DNA of 64,000 bases, taken from the NCBI GenBank assembly GCA_025358255.1, contig JANYKC010000034.1, positions 52,253 through 116,252 of the forward strand, given 5' to 3'. Origin of the DNA: Spirochaetaceae bacterium (GTDB lineage Bacteria; Spirochaetota; Spirochaetia; Treponematales; Rectinemataceae). This document shows, piece after piece, positions 16,589-25,619 of the stretch; the stretch's first letter is position 1; the number at the start of each line of letters is the position of its first letter. Position numbers and translations under genes: made by a program. A model generated the notes under the pieces. It did no database searches. It saw only the letters and a program-made list of their open reading frames with translations, and had not been told where the DNA came from.

Positions 16589-17586
16589 GCTCGGGGATGG
16601 TCTTCGACATTCGAAAGTTCTCCGTGCATGACGGTCCGGGCATCCGGACGGCGCTGTTCCTCAAGGGTTGCCCCCTGTCCTGCCCCTGGTGCCACAATCC
16701 CGAGGGACGCGACGGACAGGCCGCCCTCCTCAGGCGCGGCGACCGCTGCATCGGCTGCCTTTCCTGCGTGAAGGCCTGCTCCTCCCTGCGGGGACCTGCG
16801 GCCGTGGACCCGCGCCGGGAGGCAGGCGGCCCGGCCTGCCTGTCCTGTCCCGACTTCGGCGCCTGCGGTCGGGCCTGCCCCGCGCAGGCCATCCAGGAGG
16901 TCGGCCGGCTTATGACGGTCGAGGAGGCCATGAAGGCCGTCCTCCAAGATCGAGTCTTCTATGAGGAGTCCGGCGGCGGCGTGACCTTCACCGGGGGAGA
17001 GCCTCTTTCGCAAGCCGCCTTCCTTGGGGACCTCCTCGACGCCTGCCGCGCCGAAGGCATCCACACGGCCGTCGAGACCTCCGGCTACGCCCGGCCCGAG
17101 GTCCTCCTCGACATCGGCCGGCGCGCCGACCTCCTCTTCTTCGATCTCAAGCATGCCCACGTGGCGCGCGGGAGCGAACTTACGGGCGTGGACTACTCCA
17201 CCTGCATCGGCAACCTGGAGGCCGCATGCGAAGAGGCCGCCTGCGCCGCGACCGAGCAAGGCCGCCCCTTCGCCGATGTCATCATACGGATGCCCATTGT
17301 CCCGGGATCCAATGACGGGGCCGCGGAGCTCGAGGCGGCGGCCGAACTCGTCGTGCGTCTCCCCTCGAGGGGGAGCGGCGGGGCCCAGGCCGGGAAACCG
17401 GCGCAAGGGACAAGGCGTGGGACCGAGGTCCACCTCCTTCCCTATCACGACTCGGCCAGGGGCAAGTACCGGCTCTGGGGACTCGGCTACCCGCTCGAGG
17501 GGACGGTCGTCCCGGACGAGGCGCGGATGGCCGCGGCAAGGGATATCTTTATGGCGCGCGGGATCTCCGTGCGCATCGGAGGCTGA
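16585..17586 (+). CDS. Glycyl-radical enzyme activase (HypD-activating radical SAM enzyme)
   Basis: A PflA-family activating enzyme of 333 residues. It has the N-terminal FSVHDGPGIRTALFLKGC segment leading into CPLSCPWC, the CxxxCxxC SAM cluster. Next is a ferredoxin-like insert with CIGCLSCVKAC and CLSCPDFGACGRACPAQAI, binding two more 4Fe-4S clusters as in GRE activases. VTFTGGEPLSQ and VETSGYA follow. It generates the glycyl radical on the partner enzyme using SAM. It overlaps gntR by 4 bp and ends 2 bp before hypD, so the pair is surely co-expressed and HypD is its target. The equivalent in Clostridioides difficile is called HypE, not to be confused with the hydrogenase protein. A small low-complexity insert (PSRGSGGAQAGKPAQGT) lies near residue 265. 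Confidence 0.9.
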   Translation: MSSGMVFDIRKFSVHDGPGIRTALFLKGCPLSCPWCHNPEGRDGQAALLRRGDRCIGCLSCVKACSSLRGPAAVDPRREAGGPACLSCPDFGACGRACPAQAIQEVGRLMTVEEAMKAVLQDRVFYEESGGGVTFTGGEPLSQAAFLGDLLDACRAEGIHTAVETSGYARPEVLLDIGRRADLLFFDLKHAHVARGSELTGVDYSTCIGNLEAACEEAACAATEQGRPFADVIIRMPIVPGSNDGAAELEAAAELVVRLPSRGSGGAQAGKPAQGTRRGTEVHLLPYHDSARGKYRLWGLGYPLEGTVVPDEARMAAARDIFMARGISVRIGG

Positions 17587-17588
17587 GG

Positions 17589-19976
17589 ATGAACGAGAGG
17601 ATCATGAGACTCCGCGAGGAGAGCTTTTCGACGAGGCCGAGCTTCTCGGCCGAACGGGCTGTCCTCACGACGGAGTTTTACGCCCAATGGCTTGGCCGCG
17701 TCTCGACGCCGGTGCTCCGAGCCATGAATTTCCGCCACCTGTGCGAGAACAAGGCCATATGGATAGGCGAGGGCGAGCTCATCGTCGGCGAAAGGGGCCC
17801 GCGCCCCCGCGCCGTCTCCTCCTTCCCCGAGCTTACCTGCCATTCGGAGGAGGACCTGCGCATCCTCGACTCGCGCCCCATGACGAGTTATGCGGTATCG
17901 GAGCGGGAAATCCTGGACTACCGGGAGAAGGTTATCCCCTTCTGGAAGGGCAGGAGCATGCGCGACCGGGCCTTCGCCGACATCCCCGGGGAATGGAAGG
18001 CGCTCTACGAGGCGGGGCTGTTCACCGAGTTCATGGAGCAGCGCGCCCCGGGACACACCGCCCTCGACGGCAAGATCTACAGGAAAGGCATGGTGGACTT
18101 CCGGAAGGACATCGCCCTCGCGCGTTCCGCCCTCGATTGGGCCGCCGATCCGGAATGCCTTGCCAAGGACGAGGAGCTCAAGGCGATGGACATCGCCTGC
18201 GAGGCGGCTATCGCCTTCGCCGGGCGCCATGCCCGCCTGGCCGAGGAAATGGCCGCAGCCCTCGGGGAAGGGGAGGCACAGGGGCGCCGCGCATCGGAGC
18301 TCCGGCGCATCGCGGAGGTCTGCCGCCGCGTGCCTGCCGAGGCCCCCCGCGATTTCCACGAGGCCCTCCAGATGTACTGGTTCGTCCACCTTGGCACCAT
18401 CACCGAGCTCAACGGCTGGGACGCCATGAGCCCCGGCCACCTCGACCTCCACCTCGGCCCTTTCTACGAGCGCGACCTTGCAAGCGGGAAGCTGGACCGC
18501 GCGGCCGCGAAGGAGCTCCTGTCCTGCCTCTGGATCAAGGTGAACAACACCCCCGCGCCGCCCAAGGTGGGGGTCACCGCCGCCGAGAGCGGCACCTACA
18601 ACGACTTCACCAACATCAACCTCGGAGGCCTGGACCGGGCGGGAAACGACGCCTCCAACGAGGTCTCCTTCCTCTGCCTCGAGGTCCTTGACGAGCTGCA
18701 GCTGCTCCAGCCCCAGGCCAACATCCAGGTGAGCGCGAAAACCCCGGCGAGGCTGCTGGAGGCCGCGGCGCGCGTCATCAGGCGGGGCTCGGGCTATCCC
18801 TCCCTCTTCAACGCCGACGAGGTGGTGGCCGCCATGGCAGGCATGGGAAAAAGCCTCGAGGATGCCCGCGAGGGCGGCACATCGGGCTGCGTGGAGACGG
18901 GCGCATTCGGCAAGGAGGCCTATCTCCTCCACGGCTACCTCAACCTGCCCAAGGTCCTGGAGCTGGCCTTGAACGACGGCATCGATCCGGACAGCGGGAA
19001 GCGGATAGGCGTGCGCACGGGCGGAATTGACGCGTTGTGCGATTTCGAAAGCCTGAAGGCGGCCTTCCGCAGCGAGCTTGAGTACGTGGTCGGCGTGAAG
19101 GTCCGGGTCTCGAACCGCCTGGACCGGCTCTTCGCGCGCGACGCCCCCGCGCCCTTCCTGTCCGTCCTCATCGACGACTGCATCGGGCAGGGGAGGGACT
19201 ACTACGACGGCGGCGCAAGGTACAACACCGACTACATCCAGTGCTGCGGACTCGGGACCGTCACCGACTCCCTCTCCGCCATCCGGAAGCATGTGTACAG
19301 CAGTGCGGACTGCACGCTACGGGAGCTTTCGCTGGCCATGGCGGAGGACTGGAACGGCGCCGAGGCCCTGCGTCTCCGCCTGGCCAACCAGACCCCCCGC
19401 TTCGGCAACGACGACGATGAGGCCGACACCATGGCGCAATGGGTCTTCTCGACCCTGCTCGAGGCCATCGATGGCAGGCCTTCGCCGCGTGGCCTCCCCG
19501 GGAAGAGGAGCACCTGGCGGATAGACCTCCTGTCCACGACCTGCCATGTCTACTTCGGCCTGCGCACGGGAGCGACCCCCGACGGTCGCCGCGCCCACCT
19601 GCCGATCTCCGACGGGACCTCCCCGGCCCAGGGAGCCGACCGGAACGGACCCACGGCCGTGGCCAAGTCCCTGGCGAAGGTCGACATCTCGAAGACCGGC
19701 GGCTCCCTCCTCAACCTGAGATTCCTCCCTTCGGCTCTCCAGGGCGAGGAGGGGATCAAGCGCCTTTCGGCCTATGTGCGCGGCTATTTCAAGCTGGGCG
19801 GGCACCATGTCCAGTTCAATGTCGTGGACACACAGACCCTCAGGGATGCCCAGAGGAGGCCGGAGGACCACCGCGACCTCCTGGTCAGGGTCGCGGGATA
19901 TTCGGACTATTTCGTCGACCTCGACCGGAACCACCAGGAGGAGATCCTCTCGAGGACTGCCCAGGAGGGATTCTAG
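17589..19976 (+). CDS. hypD: trans-4-hydroxy-L-proline dehydratase (glycyl radical enzyme)
   Basis: A glycyl-radical enzyme of 795 residues. The radical Gly is at about 770 in RVAGYSDYF and the thiyl Cys is Cys434 in GGTSGCVETGAFGKEAY, with the partner acid Glu436. The Cys numbering equals that of the characterised C. difficile HypD. Other segments known from HypD are present: FMEQRAPGHT, ITELNGWDAMSPG, NNTPAPPKVG, YNDFTNINLGG and LLSTTCHVYFG. The reaction removes water from trans-4-hydroxy-L-proline to give pyrroline-5-carboxylate, which ProC reduces to proline; no proC is seen here. A GGAGG lies before the ATG. The activase is directly upstream and an amino-acid ABC transporter follows 220 bp downstream, which suggests import and fermentation of hydroxyproline. 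Confidence 0.92.
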   Translation: MNERIMRLREESFSTRPSFSAERAVLTTEFYAQWLGRVSTPVLRAMNFRHLCENKAIWIGEGELIVGERGPRPRAVSSFPELTCHSEEDLRILDSRPMTSYAVSEREILDYREKVIPFWKGRSMRDRAFADIPGEWKALYEAGLFTEFMEQRAPGHTALDGKIYRKGMVDFRKDIALARSALDWAADPECLAKDEELKAMDIACEAAIAFAGRHARLAEEMAAALGEGEAQGRRASELRRIAEVCRRVPAEAPRDFHEALQMYWFVHLGTITELNGWDAMSPGHLDLHLGPFYERDLASGKLDRAAAKELLSCLWIKVNNTPAPPKVGVTAAESGTYNDFTNINLGGLDRAGNDASNEVSFLCLEVLDELQLLQPQANIQVSAKTPARLLEAAARVIRRGSGYPSLFNADEVVAAMAGMGKSLEDAREGGTSGCVETGAFGKEAYLLHGYLNLPKVLELALNDGIDPDSGKRIGVRTGGIDALCDFESLKAAFRSELEYVVGVKVRVSNRLDRLFARDAPAPFLSVLIDDCIGQGRDYYDGGARYNTDYIQCCGLGTVTDSLSAIRKHVYSSADCTLRELSLAMAEDWNGAEALRLRLANQTPRFGNDDDEADTMAQWVFSTLLEAIDGRPSPRGLPGKRSTWRIDLLSTTCHVYFGLRTGATPDGRRAHLPISDGTSPAQGADRNGPTAVAKSLAKVDISKTGGSLLNLRFLPSALQGEEGIKRLSAYVRGYFKLGGHHVQFNVVDTQTLRDAQRRPEDHRDLLVRVAGYSDYFVDLDRNHQEEILSRTAQEGF

Positions 19977-20004
19977 GGAAGCGCTCCCGGCCATATTCTT
20001 TGCC

Positions 20005-20033
20005 TTGACGTATGCCCATGGCGAATCTACACT
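20005..20033 (+). promoter_or_regulatory. Putative promoter of the amino-acid ABC operon
   Basis: TTGACG (20005-20010), a 17-bp spacer and TACACT (20028-20033). It lies about 165 bp before the binding-protein gene, in the 220-bp gap after hypD, so the transporter can be transcribed independently of hypD. Confidence 0.5.
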
Positions 20034-20196
20034 ACCCTAATCTCTTCAGCGCCGCCGTCGAGCCAGGCGCGGCGTCCCGGACCCGGGAAGGAGAAGCCGG
20101 AGCCCTCGAGACCGTCCATCTCGCGTTATGCGAACCGGAGGCGTTTGCGCGCCGACCGATGACAGACTTTGATAGAAGGAAGTGGAGGTAATTCTG

Positions 20197-21375
20197 ATGC
20201 GTAGGTCAGTATTGGTTCTTATTGCCGTCCTCGCCGTCTTCTGCATGGCGTTCAGTGTCCAGGCCCAGACTATCAAGATCGCCACGCAGAGCCCCCTCTC
20301 CGGTGGCATGTCCGCGGTCGGCACCGACATCAAGAACGGCGCGCAGCTCGCCATCGAGCAGCTTTCCGGCCCCCTCGCCAAGCTCGGAATAAAGGTCGAG
20401 CTGGCCCCCTTCGATGACCAGGGAAATCCCGACACCGGTGTCGCCAACGCGAAGAGCATCGTCGCCGACCCGGCGATCCTGGCGATAGTCGGCCATTACA
20501 ATTCGGGCGTCCAGATCCCCTCCTCCGAGGAATACCACGCCGCCAACCTCGTCAACATCTCCCCCGCCAACACCAACCCCAAGGTCACCGAGCGCGGCTA
20601 TGTGGAAGTGAACCGGATCTGCGGCCGTGACGACGTCCAGGGCTCGGTGGGCGCCAACTACGCGAACTCCAAGGGCATCAAGTCCGCCTACGTCCTCCAT
20701 GACAAGACCGCCTACGGCCAGGGCATCGCGGAGTACTTCAAGCGCGAGGCCGAGAGGCTGGGCATCAAGGTCCTCGGTTTCTCCGGCACCGAGGAGAAGG
20801 CCAACTTCGACTCGATCCTCTCCCCCATCCTCGCCTCCAAGCCCCAGGTGATCTACTTCGGCGGCATGTTCGACCAGTCCGCGGTCCTCTTCAAGCAGGC
20901 CCGCCAGAAGGGCTACATGGGCATGTTCCTCTCCGATGACGGTTTCGACGCCTCGGACGCCGCGAAGATCGGCGGAGCCGCCCTCCTCCAGGGCAAAGGC
21001 ACCTATTATTCCACCGTCGCCGGCCCCGCCTCCATGTATCCCGGAACCGCCAAGTTCGTGAAGGACTTCAAGGCGAAGTTCGGTTCCGAGCCCCAGCCCT
21101 TCGCCGCCCAGGCCTTCGACTGCACCGCGATCGCGCTCAAGGCCATCGAGAACGCCGCCATCGCCGCCGGGAAGAAAGTCCCCGCGCGCGCCGATGTCGT
21201 CAAGGCCGTCCGCGCCCTGAAGGACTTCCCCGGCATCACCGGCAAGATGAACTTCAACTCGAAGGGAGACCTCGTGACCGCGAAGTACTTCATCATCCAG
21301 GTCACCTCGGCGGATCCCGCCGCATGGTCCGCGAACAAGGTCGACAAGACCCTCGACATCGCCCCCCCCAAGTGA
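20197..21375 (+). CDS. livJ: Branched-chain-type amino acid ABC transporter, binding protein
   Basis: A periplasmic type I binding protein of 392 residues, with a signal peptide cleaved near SVQAQ. Family landmarks are IKIATQSPLSGGMSAVGTDI, the GNPDTGVANAKSIVAD segment, AIVGHYNSG, NISPANTNP, AYGQGIAEYFKREAE and DSILSPILASKPQVIYFGG. GGAGG lies about 8 nt before the ATG at 20197. The livJHMGF gene order follows. LivJ-type proteins bind aliphatic amino acids, but the position behind hypD raises the possibility of proline or hydroxyproline; binding residues cannot be assigned by eye. A very stable hairpin separates it from the permease gene and may keep its mRNA level above that of the membrane components. 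Confidence 0.9.
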   Translation: MRRSVLVLIAVLAVFCMAFSVQAQTIKIATQSPLSGGMSAVGTDIKNGAQLAIEQLSGPLAKLGIKVELAPFDDQGNPDTGVANAKSIVADPAILAIVGHYNSGVQIPSSEEYHAANLVNISPANTNPKVTERGYVEVNRICGRDDVQGSVGANYANSKGIKSAYVLHDKTAYGQGIAEYFKREAERLGIKVLGFSGTEEKANFDSILSPILASKPQVIYFGGMFDQSAVLFKQARQKGYMGMFLSDDGFDASDAAKIGGAALLQGKGTYYSTVAGPASMYPGTAKFVKDFKAKFGSEPQPFAAQAFDCTAIALKAIENAAIAAGKKVPARADVVKAVRALKDFPGITGKMNFNSKGDLVTAKYFIIQVTSADPAAWSANKVDKTLDIAPPK

Positions 21376-21397
21376 TCGGCTGACCAACCCAAAATAC

Positions 21398-21424
21398 TCC
21401 CCCGCCCGGTGTCCGGGCGGGGGA
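21398..21424. terminator. Strong stem-loop between the binding-protein and permease genes
   Basis: A 12-bp perfect stem (TCCCCCGCCCGG with CCGGGCGGGGGA) and a 3-nt loop. There is no T-tract. Such hairpins after a binding-protein gene usually act as 3'-end stabilisers or partial attenuators, giving more binding protein than permease. A similar one follows the sugar-binding protein at 52716. Confidence 0.6.
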
Positions 21425-21464
21425 ATTCGCGGGCGACCCGGCTCGGGCCCGCTATGGAGGACTC

Positions 21465-22640
21465 ATGCGAAAGTTCCAGGGTTCGGAAGCCTTGAGGGAA
21501 ATACTCCTGCCCTTGGGCAGGATGGTCGGTTTCGTCGTCGGCGCGGGCGCGGTCTTCTCCGCCATCATGCTCGTGCTGGCCCTCCTCTCGCGAGGCTCGG
21601 GAGCGGACAAGCTCCTCCTCGACACGCAGTCCATCGGCATCTTCACCTACACGCTCTACAACCTGCCCCAGGTGCTCATAGACGGCGTGACCCTTGGTTT
21701 CGTCTACGCGGCCATCGCCCTCGGCTACACGATGGTCTACGGTGTCCTCGAGTTCATCAACTTCGCCCACAGCGAGATCTTCGCGATCGGCGCCTTCGCC
21801 GGAGTGGAGTTCCTCATTTTCATGGACAAGCTCGGCGTCCTGGCCGCGGCGGGGACCCTGGGCTCCTACGCCTACCTGGTGCTGTCCCTCGCGGTCGCCA
21901 TGATCGCCTCCGGCGGCATAGCCATGTTGATGGAGAGGACGGCCTACCGCCCCTTGAGGGACTCGCCCCGGCTCGTTCCCCTCATCGCGGCCATCGGCGT
22001 CTCCTTCGCCCTCCAGGACATCATCCGAATGGTCGAGAGCCTCACGACGGGCCAGTTCTACCGCGTCATGCCCACCTTCGGCAACTTCGATGACCGGGTG
22101 CCGCTGTTCACCATAGCGACCTCGACCGACCCCGTGATCGTCGACATCCAGGTGAAGTCCGTCGTCGTAATCGGCGCCGCGGTCCTCATGCTCATGTGCC
22201 TCAACTACATCGTCAACGCCACGAAAATGGGCAAGGCCATCCGCTCCGTCGCCCAGGACAGGACCACCGCCGCCCTCATGGGCATCGGCGTCAACGGCAT
22301 CATCTCCTTCACCTTCCTGATCGGCGGCGCGCTCGGCGGCGCGGCCGGAGTCCTTTACGCCCTCAAGTTCACGCGGATCGACCCCTTCGTCGGCTTCATG
22401 CCCGGCATGAAGGCCTTCACGGCTGCCGTCCTCGGCGGGATCGGCAACCTCACCGGCGCGCTCCTGGGCGGCATAGTCCTCGGCATGCTCGAGAGCTTCG
22501 CCGGCGCCTACCTCGGGACCTTCACCATGGGCATGTTCGGCTCGGAATACAAGGACATCATCGCTTTCCTGGTATTGATAATTGTCATCATATTCAGGCC
22601 ATCGGGACTGCTCGGCGAGCAGGTCTCCCAGAAAGCCTAA
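21465..22640 (+). CDS. livH: Amino acid ABC transporter permease, LivH type
   Basis: An inner-membrane permease of 391 residues. The LivH core runs from residue 70 (VLIDGVTLGFVYAAIALGYT, GVLEFINFAHSEIFAIGAF) through MERTAYRPLRDSPRLVPLI to the EAA-like cytoplasmic loop (GKAIRSVAQDRTTAALMGI) and FTAAVLGGIGNLTGALLGG. It is about 80 residues longer than E. coli LivH because of an extra N-terminal hydrophobic segment and a loop around residue 210. A GGAGG precedes the ATG. It is co-directional with livM, which begins 12 bp after its stop. Confidence 0.92.
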   Translation: MRKFQGSEALREILLPLGRMVGFVVGAGAVFSAIMLVLALLSRGSGADKLLLDTQSIGIFTYTLYNLPQVLIDGVTLGFVYAAIALGYTMVYGVLEFINFAHSEIFAIGAFAGVEFLIFMDKLGVLAAAGTLGSYAYLVLSLAVAMIASGGIAMLMERTAYRPLRDSPRLVPLIAAIGVSFALQDIIRMVESLTTGQFYRVMPTFGNFDDRVPLFTIATSTDPVIVDIQVKSVVVIGAAVLMLMCLNYIVNATKMGKAIRSVAQDRTTAALMGIGVNGIISFTFLIGGALGGAAGVLYALKFTRIDPFVGFMPGMKAFTAAVLGGIGNLTGALLGGIVLGMLESFAGAYLGTFTMGMFGSEYKDIIAFLVLIIVIIFRPSGLLGEQVSQKA

Positions 22641-22652
22641 GGAGACGGCGCG

Positions 22653-24077
22653 ATGAAAACCAAGGTCCGTTCCGCGGTGCGGGAAGCCGCCGCCTTCTGC
22701 AACAGGGGCGCAACGCCCTACATCCTCACCGGTGCCCTCATTTCCCTCGGCTTCGTCCTCGTCTACATAAGCCCGAGGTCCATCCCGGCCTTCCTCCTTT
22801 TCGTGGCGGGCGCGTCCCTTTCCTATTTCCTCGACATGCGGAAGCCGGCGAGGCTGGCCTTCGCCGTCCTCGTCGCCGTCGTCCTCGTGCCCATCCTCGG
22901 CGCGAGGAACATCTTCTACCTCGAGGTGATCTTCCAGATCGCCGTGTTCTCGGCCCTTGCCCTCGGCCTCAACATCGTCGTCGGCTTCTCCGGGCTCCTC
23001 AACTTCGGATACATGGCGTTCTACGCCGTGGGCGCCTACCTCTGGGGATTCTTCGGCTCGCAGCAGCCCTACCTCCTCCACGAGATCCCCGGAACGGCCC
23101 CCATCGGCACCCAGTTCTTCCTCGCGCCGGACTGGTTCTACCTCTTCATCTTCGTCGGCATAATCGTGGCAGCGATCGTCGGCCTGGTCCTTGGCCTGCC
23201 GGTGCTGCGCGTGCGGGGCGACTACCTGGCCGTCATAACTTTGGCCTTCGGCGAGATCATGCGGCAGGTCCTCAATAACCTGGACAAGCCGCTCAACTTC
23301 ACGAACGGCCCCCAGGGCATCACCCCGATCCAGCGCCCCCAGCTGACGCCCGAGGTCGTCACCTTCTTCAACCGGATATTCGAGCCCCTCGTGGGCAGGC
23401 CGGTCACGGTCAACCAGTTCTACAACATCCTGTTCTACCTCATCGCGCTCTGCGTGGTGATCGCGGTGATCATCGTCACGTACCGCCTTGACGACTCCAA
23501 GATCGGCCGCGCCTGGAGCGCGATCCGGGAGGACGAGCTCGCCGCCACCGCGATGGGCATCCCGGCGAACAAGCTCAAGCTCGGCGCCTTCGCCGTCGGC
23601 GCATCCTTCGCCGGGGCCATGGGCGTCCTCTTCGCCGCCAGCCGCACCTTCGTGAGCCCCGAGTCCTTCACCTTCCTCGCCTCGGTCAATGTCCTCACCA
23701 TGGTCATACTCGGCGGCATCGGATCGATCCCAGGCGTGATCGTCGGGGCGGTCGTGGTCACGATCCTCAACCTCCAGGTCCTCCAGAGCATCTCGCTCTG
23801 GCTTGCCCAGCTCCGCCAGAGCGACGCCATCATCCCGATCATCAACTTCCATTGGAAGGACCTGTCCAACCAGCTCGATCCCTCGAAGTACCAGCGCCTC
23901 GTCTTTGGCGTCATCCTCGTGCTCATGATGATCTACCGGCCCGCCGGCATCCTGCCCGCGGCCCGGCGCAAACGCGGGCTCAAGGCCCACCTGGAGGCGC
24001 CCGAAGAGGGTGAACCGGCGGCGCCGGCCCCCGGAAAGCCCGACGCGGCCTCGGGAAAGGCGGATAGCCATGTCTGA
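22653..24077 (+). CDS. livM: Amino acid ABC transporter permease, LivM type
   Basis: An inner-membrane permease of 474 residues, with AAGGAG upstream. LivM landmarks are LGLNIVVGFSGLLNFGYMAFYAVGAY (about residues 105-130), PVLRVRGDYLAVITLAFGEI, and the cytoplasmic coupling loop GRAWSAIREDELAATAMGI, followed by ASRTFVSPESFTFLASVNV and a hydrophilic Ala/Pro-rich tail. It forms the heteromeric channel with LivH. Its last codons overlap the livG start by 8 bp, so translation is coupled. Confidence 0.92.
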   Translation: MKTKVRSAVREAAAFCNRGATPYILTGALISLGFVLVYISPRSIPAFLLFVAGASLSYFLDMRKPARLAFAVLVAVVLVPILGARNIFYLEVIFQIAVFSALALGLNIVVGFSGLLNFGYMAFYAVGAYLWGFFGSQQPYLLHEIPGTAPIGTQFFLAPDWFYLFIFVGIIVAAIVGLVLGLPVLRVRGDYLAVITLAFGEIMRQVLNNLDKPLNFTNGPQGITPIQRPQLTPEVVTFFNRIFEPLVGRPVTVNQFYNILFYLIALCVVIAVIIVTYRLDDSKIGRAWSAIREDELAATAMGIPANKLKLGAFAVGASFAGAMGVLFAASRTFVSPESFTFLASVNVLTMVILGGIGSIPGVIVGAVVVTILNLQVLQSISLWLAQLRQSDAIIPIINFHWKDLSNQLDPSKYQRLVFGVILVLMMIYRPAGILPAARRKRGLKAHLEAPEEGEPAAPAPGKPDAASGKADSHV

Positions 24078-24912
24078 CGCACGGTACATCCTTGAGGCCG
24101 CTGGGGTGGTCAAGCGCTTTGGCGGCCTGACCGCGGTCAACTGCATGGACTTCGCGATGGAGAAGGGGAAGATCTATTCGATCATCGGCCCCAACGGGGC
24201 CGGCAAGACGACCTTCTTCAACACCATCTCAGGACTCTACAAGCCCGAGGAGGGCCGCATCCTCTTCGGCGGGAGGGAGATTCAGGGGATGGCCCCCGAG
24301 AAGATCACCGCCCTCCACCTGGCACGGACCTTCCAGAACATCAGGCTCTTCGGCGGGATGACGGTCGTCGAGAACATCCTGGTGGGCGCCTACACTAGGC
24401 TCAGGCAGAGCGCCCTGCAGGCGGTGCTCAGGACCCGGACCTTCGTCGAGCAGGAGAAGGCCGCGGAGAAGAAGGCCGAAGGGCTCATGGAGTATGTCGG
24501 CCTCAGGGGCGTCGGCAACGAATTGGCCTCGAGCCTGCCCTACGGGGGGCAGCGCCGCGTGGAGATCGCCCGCGCCCTCGCCTCGGAGCCGCAGCTCCTC
24601 CTCCTGGACGAGCCAACGGCGGGCATGAACCCCGCGGAGTCCGAGGACGCGATGCACCTCTTCCGCAGGCTCCGCGACGAGCTCGGCATCACCATCCTCC
24701 TCATCGAGCACGACATGAAGGTCGTGATGAGCATATCCGAGCGGATCACCGTCATGGACTACGGCGAGAAGATCGCCGAGGGCGGCCCGGCGCAGATCGC
24801 CGCGGACCCCCGCGTCATCGAGGCCTACCTGGGCCGCGGCGCCGCCGCGAGCGCCGGCATGGATGCCATCGAGAAGACCAGCTGCGAGTCGGGTACGGAG
24901 GTGGGGCCATGA
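24070..24912 (+). CDS. livG: Amino acid ABC transporter ATPase, LivG type
   Basis: A cytoplasmic ATPase of 280 residues. Walker A is GPNGAGKTT, and the LivG-specific stretch HLARTFQNIRLFGGMTVVENILVG precedes the helical region. The signature LPYGGQRRVEIARALA and Walker B LLLLDEPTAGMNP follow, then IEHDMKVVMSISERITVMDYG. It starts at an ATG overlapping the end of livM; the longer frame upstream is only the livM 3' end. The C-terminal 25 residues extend beyond the usual end. It pairs with LivF; the two overlap by 4 bp. Confidence 0.92.
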   Translation: MSDARYILEAAGVVKRFGGLTAVNCMDFAMEKGKIYSIIGPNGAGKTTFFNTISGLYKPEEGRILFGGREIQGMAPEKITALHLARTFQNIRLFGGMTVVENILVGAYTRLRQSALQAVLRTRTFVEQEKAAEKKAEGLMEYVGLRGVGNELASSLPYGGQRRVEIARALASEPQLLLLDEPTAGMNPAESEDAMHLFRRLRDELGITILLIEHDMKVVMSISERITVMDYGEKIAEGGPAQIAADPRVIEAYLGRGAAASAGMDAIEKTSCESGTEVGP

Positions 24913-25619
24913 GCCTTCTCGAGCTCCAGGACATTCATAGTTATTACGGAAACATAAATGCCCTGAAGGGCATCTCGCTCACGGTCGAGGAAGGGGAGAT
25001 CGTGACCCTCATCGGCGCCAACGGGGCGGGCAAGACCACGACCCTGCGTTCGATCTCGGGACTCCTCCATCCCCGGAAGGGAAAGGTGATTTTCGGCGGC
25101 AAGGACATATCGCACCTCGCGCCCCACATCGTCCACAAGGAGGGCATCGGCATGGTGCCCGAGGGCAGAGGCGTCTTTCCCCGCCTGACGGTGCGGGAGA
25201 ACCTCGAGATGGGCGCCTACATCATCAAGGACAAGGAGGAGGTCAGGAAGGGCATCGAGTACGCCTTCACGCTCTTCCCCAGGCTCAAGGAACGCGAGTC
25301 CCAGAAGGGCGGCACCCTCTCGGGCGGGGAGCAGCAGATGCTCGCGACCGCGAGGGGCCTCATGTCCAAGCCGCGGATCCTCCTCATGGACGAGCCCTCG
25401 ATGGGACTGGCCCCCGTGCTCGTCGACCAGATCTTCGAGGTCATCCGGGAGCTCAACTCACGGGGCACCACCATACTCCTCGTCGAGCAGAATGCCCTCA
25501 TGGCCCTGAGCGTGGCCACTCGGGCCTACGTCCTCCAGACGGGCACCATCGTGCTCTCGGGGAACGCCGCCGACGTGGCCCGCGATCCGAGCGTGAGAAA
25601 GGCCTATCTAGGGCTTTGA
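24909..25619 (+). CDS. livF: Amino acid ABC transporter ATPase, LivF type
   Basis: A cytoplasmic ATPase of 236 residues, the standard LivF length. Walker A is GANGAGKTTTLRSISGL, the signature is TLSGGEQQMLATARGL, and Walker B is ILLMDEPSMGLAPVLV, followed by LLVEQNALMALSVATRAYVLQTG, which is typical of LivF. It is the last gene of the livJHMGF operon and starts at ATGA overlapping livG. No clear terminator follows; a decayed kinase gene converges on its 3' end. Confidence 0.92.
   Translation: MSLLELQDIHSYYGNINALKGISLTVEEGEIVTLIGANGAGKTTTLRSISGLLHPRKGKVIFGGKDISHLAPHIVHKEGIGMVPEGRGVFPRLTVRENLEMGAYIIKDKEEVRKGIEYAFTLFPRLKERESQKGGTLSGGEQQMLATARGLMSKPRILLMDEPSMGLAPVLVDQIFEVIRELNSRGTTILLVEQNALMALSVATRAYVLQTGTIVLSGNAADVARDPSVRKAYLGL

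Noticed and set aside
21006..24146. A 1046-codon open frame antisense to the livJ-livH-livM genes
   Set aside because: It is the mirror of GC-rich codons in strongly supported permease and binding-protein genes. Its protein is Asp/Glu/Gly/His-rich with no domain, and it lacks start signals.
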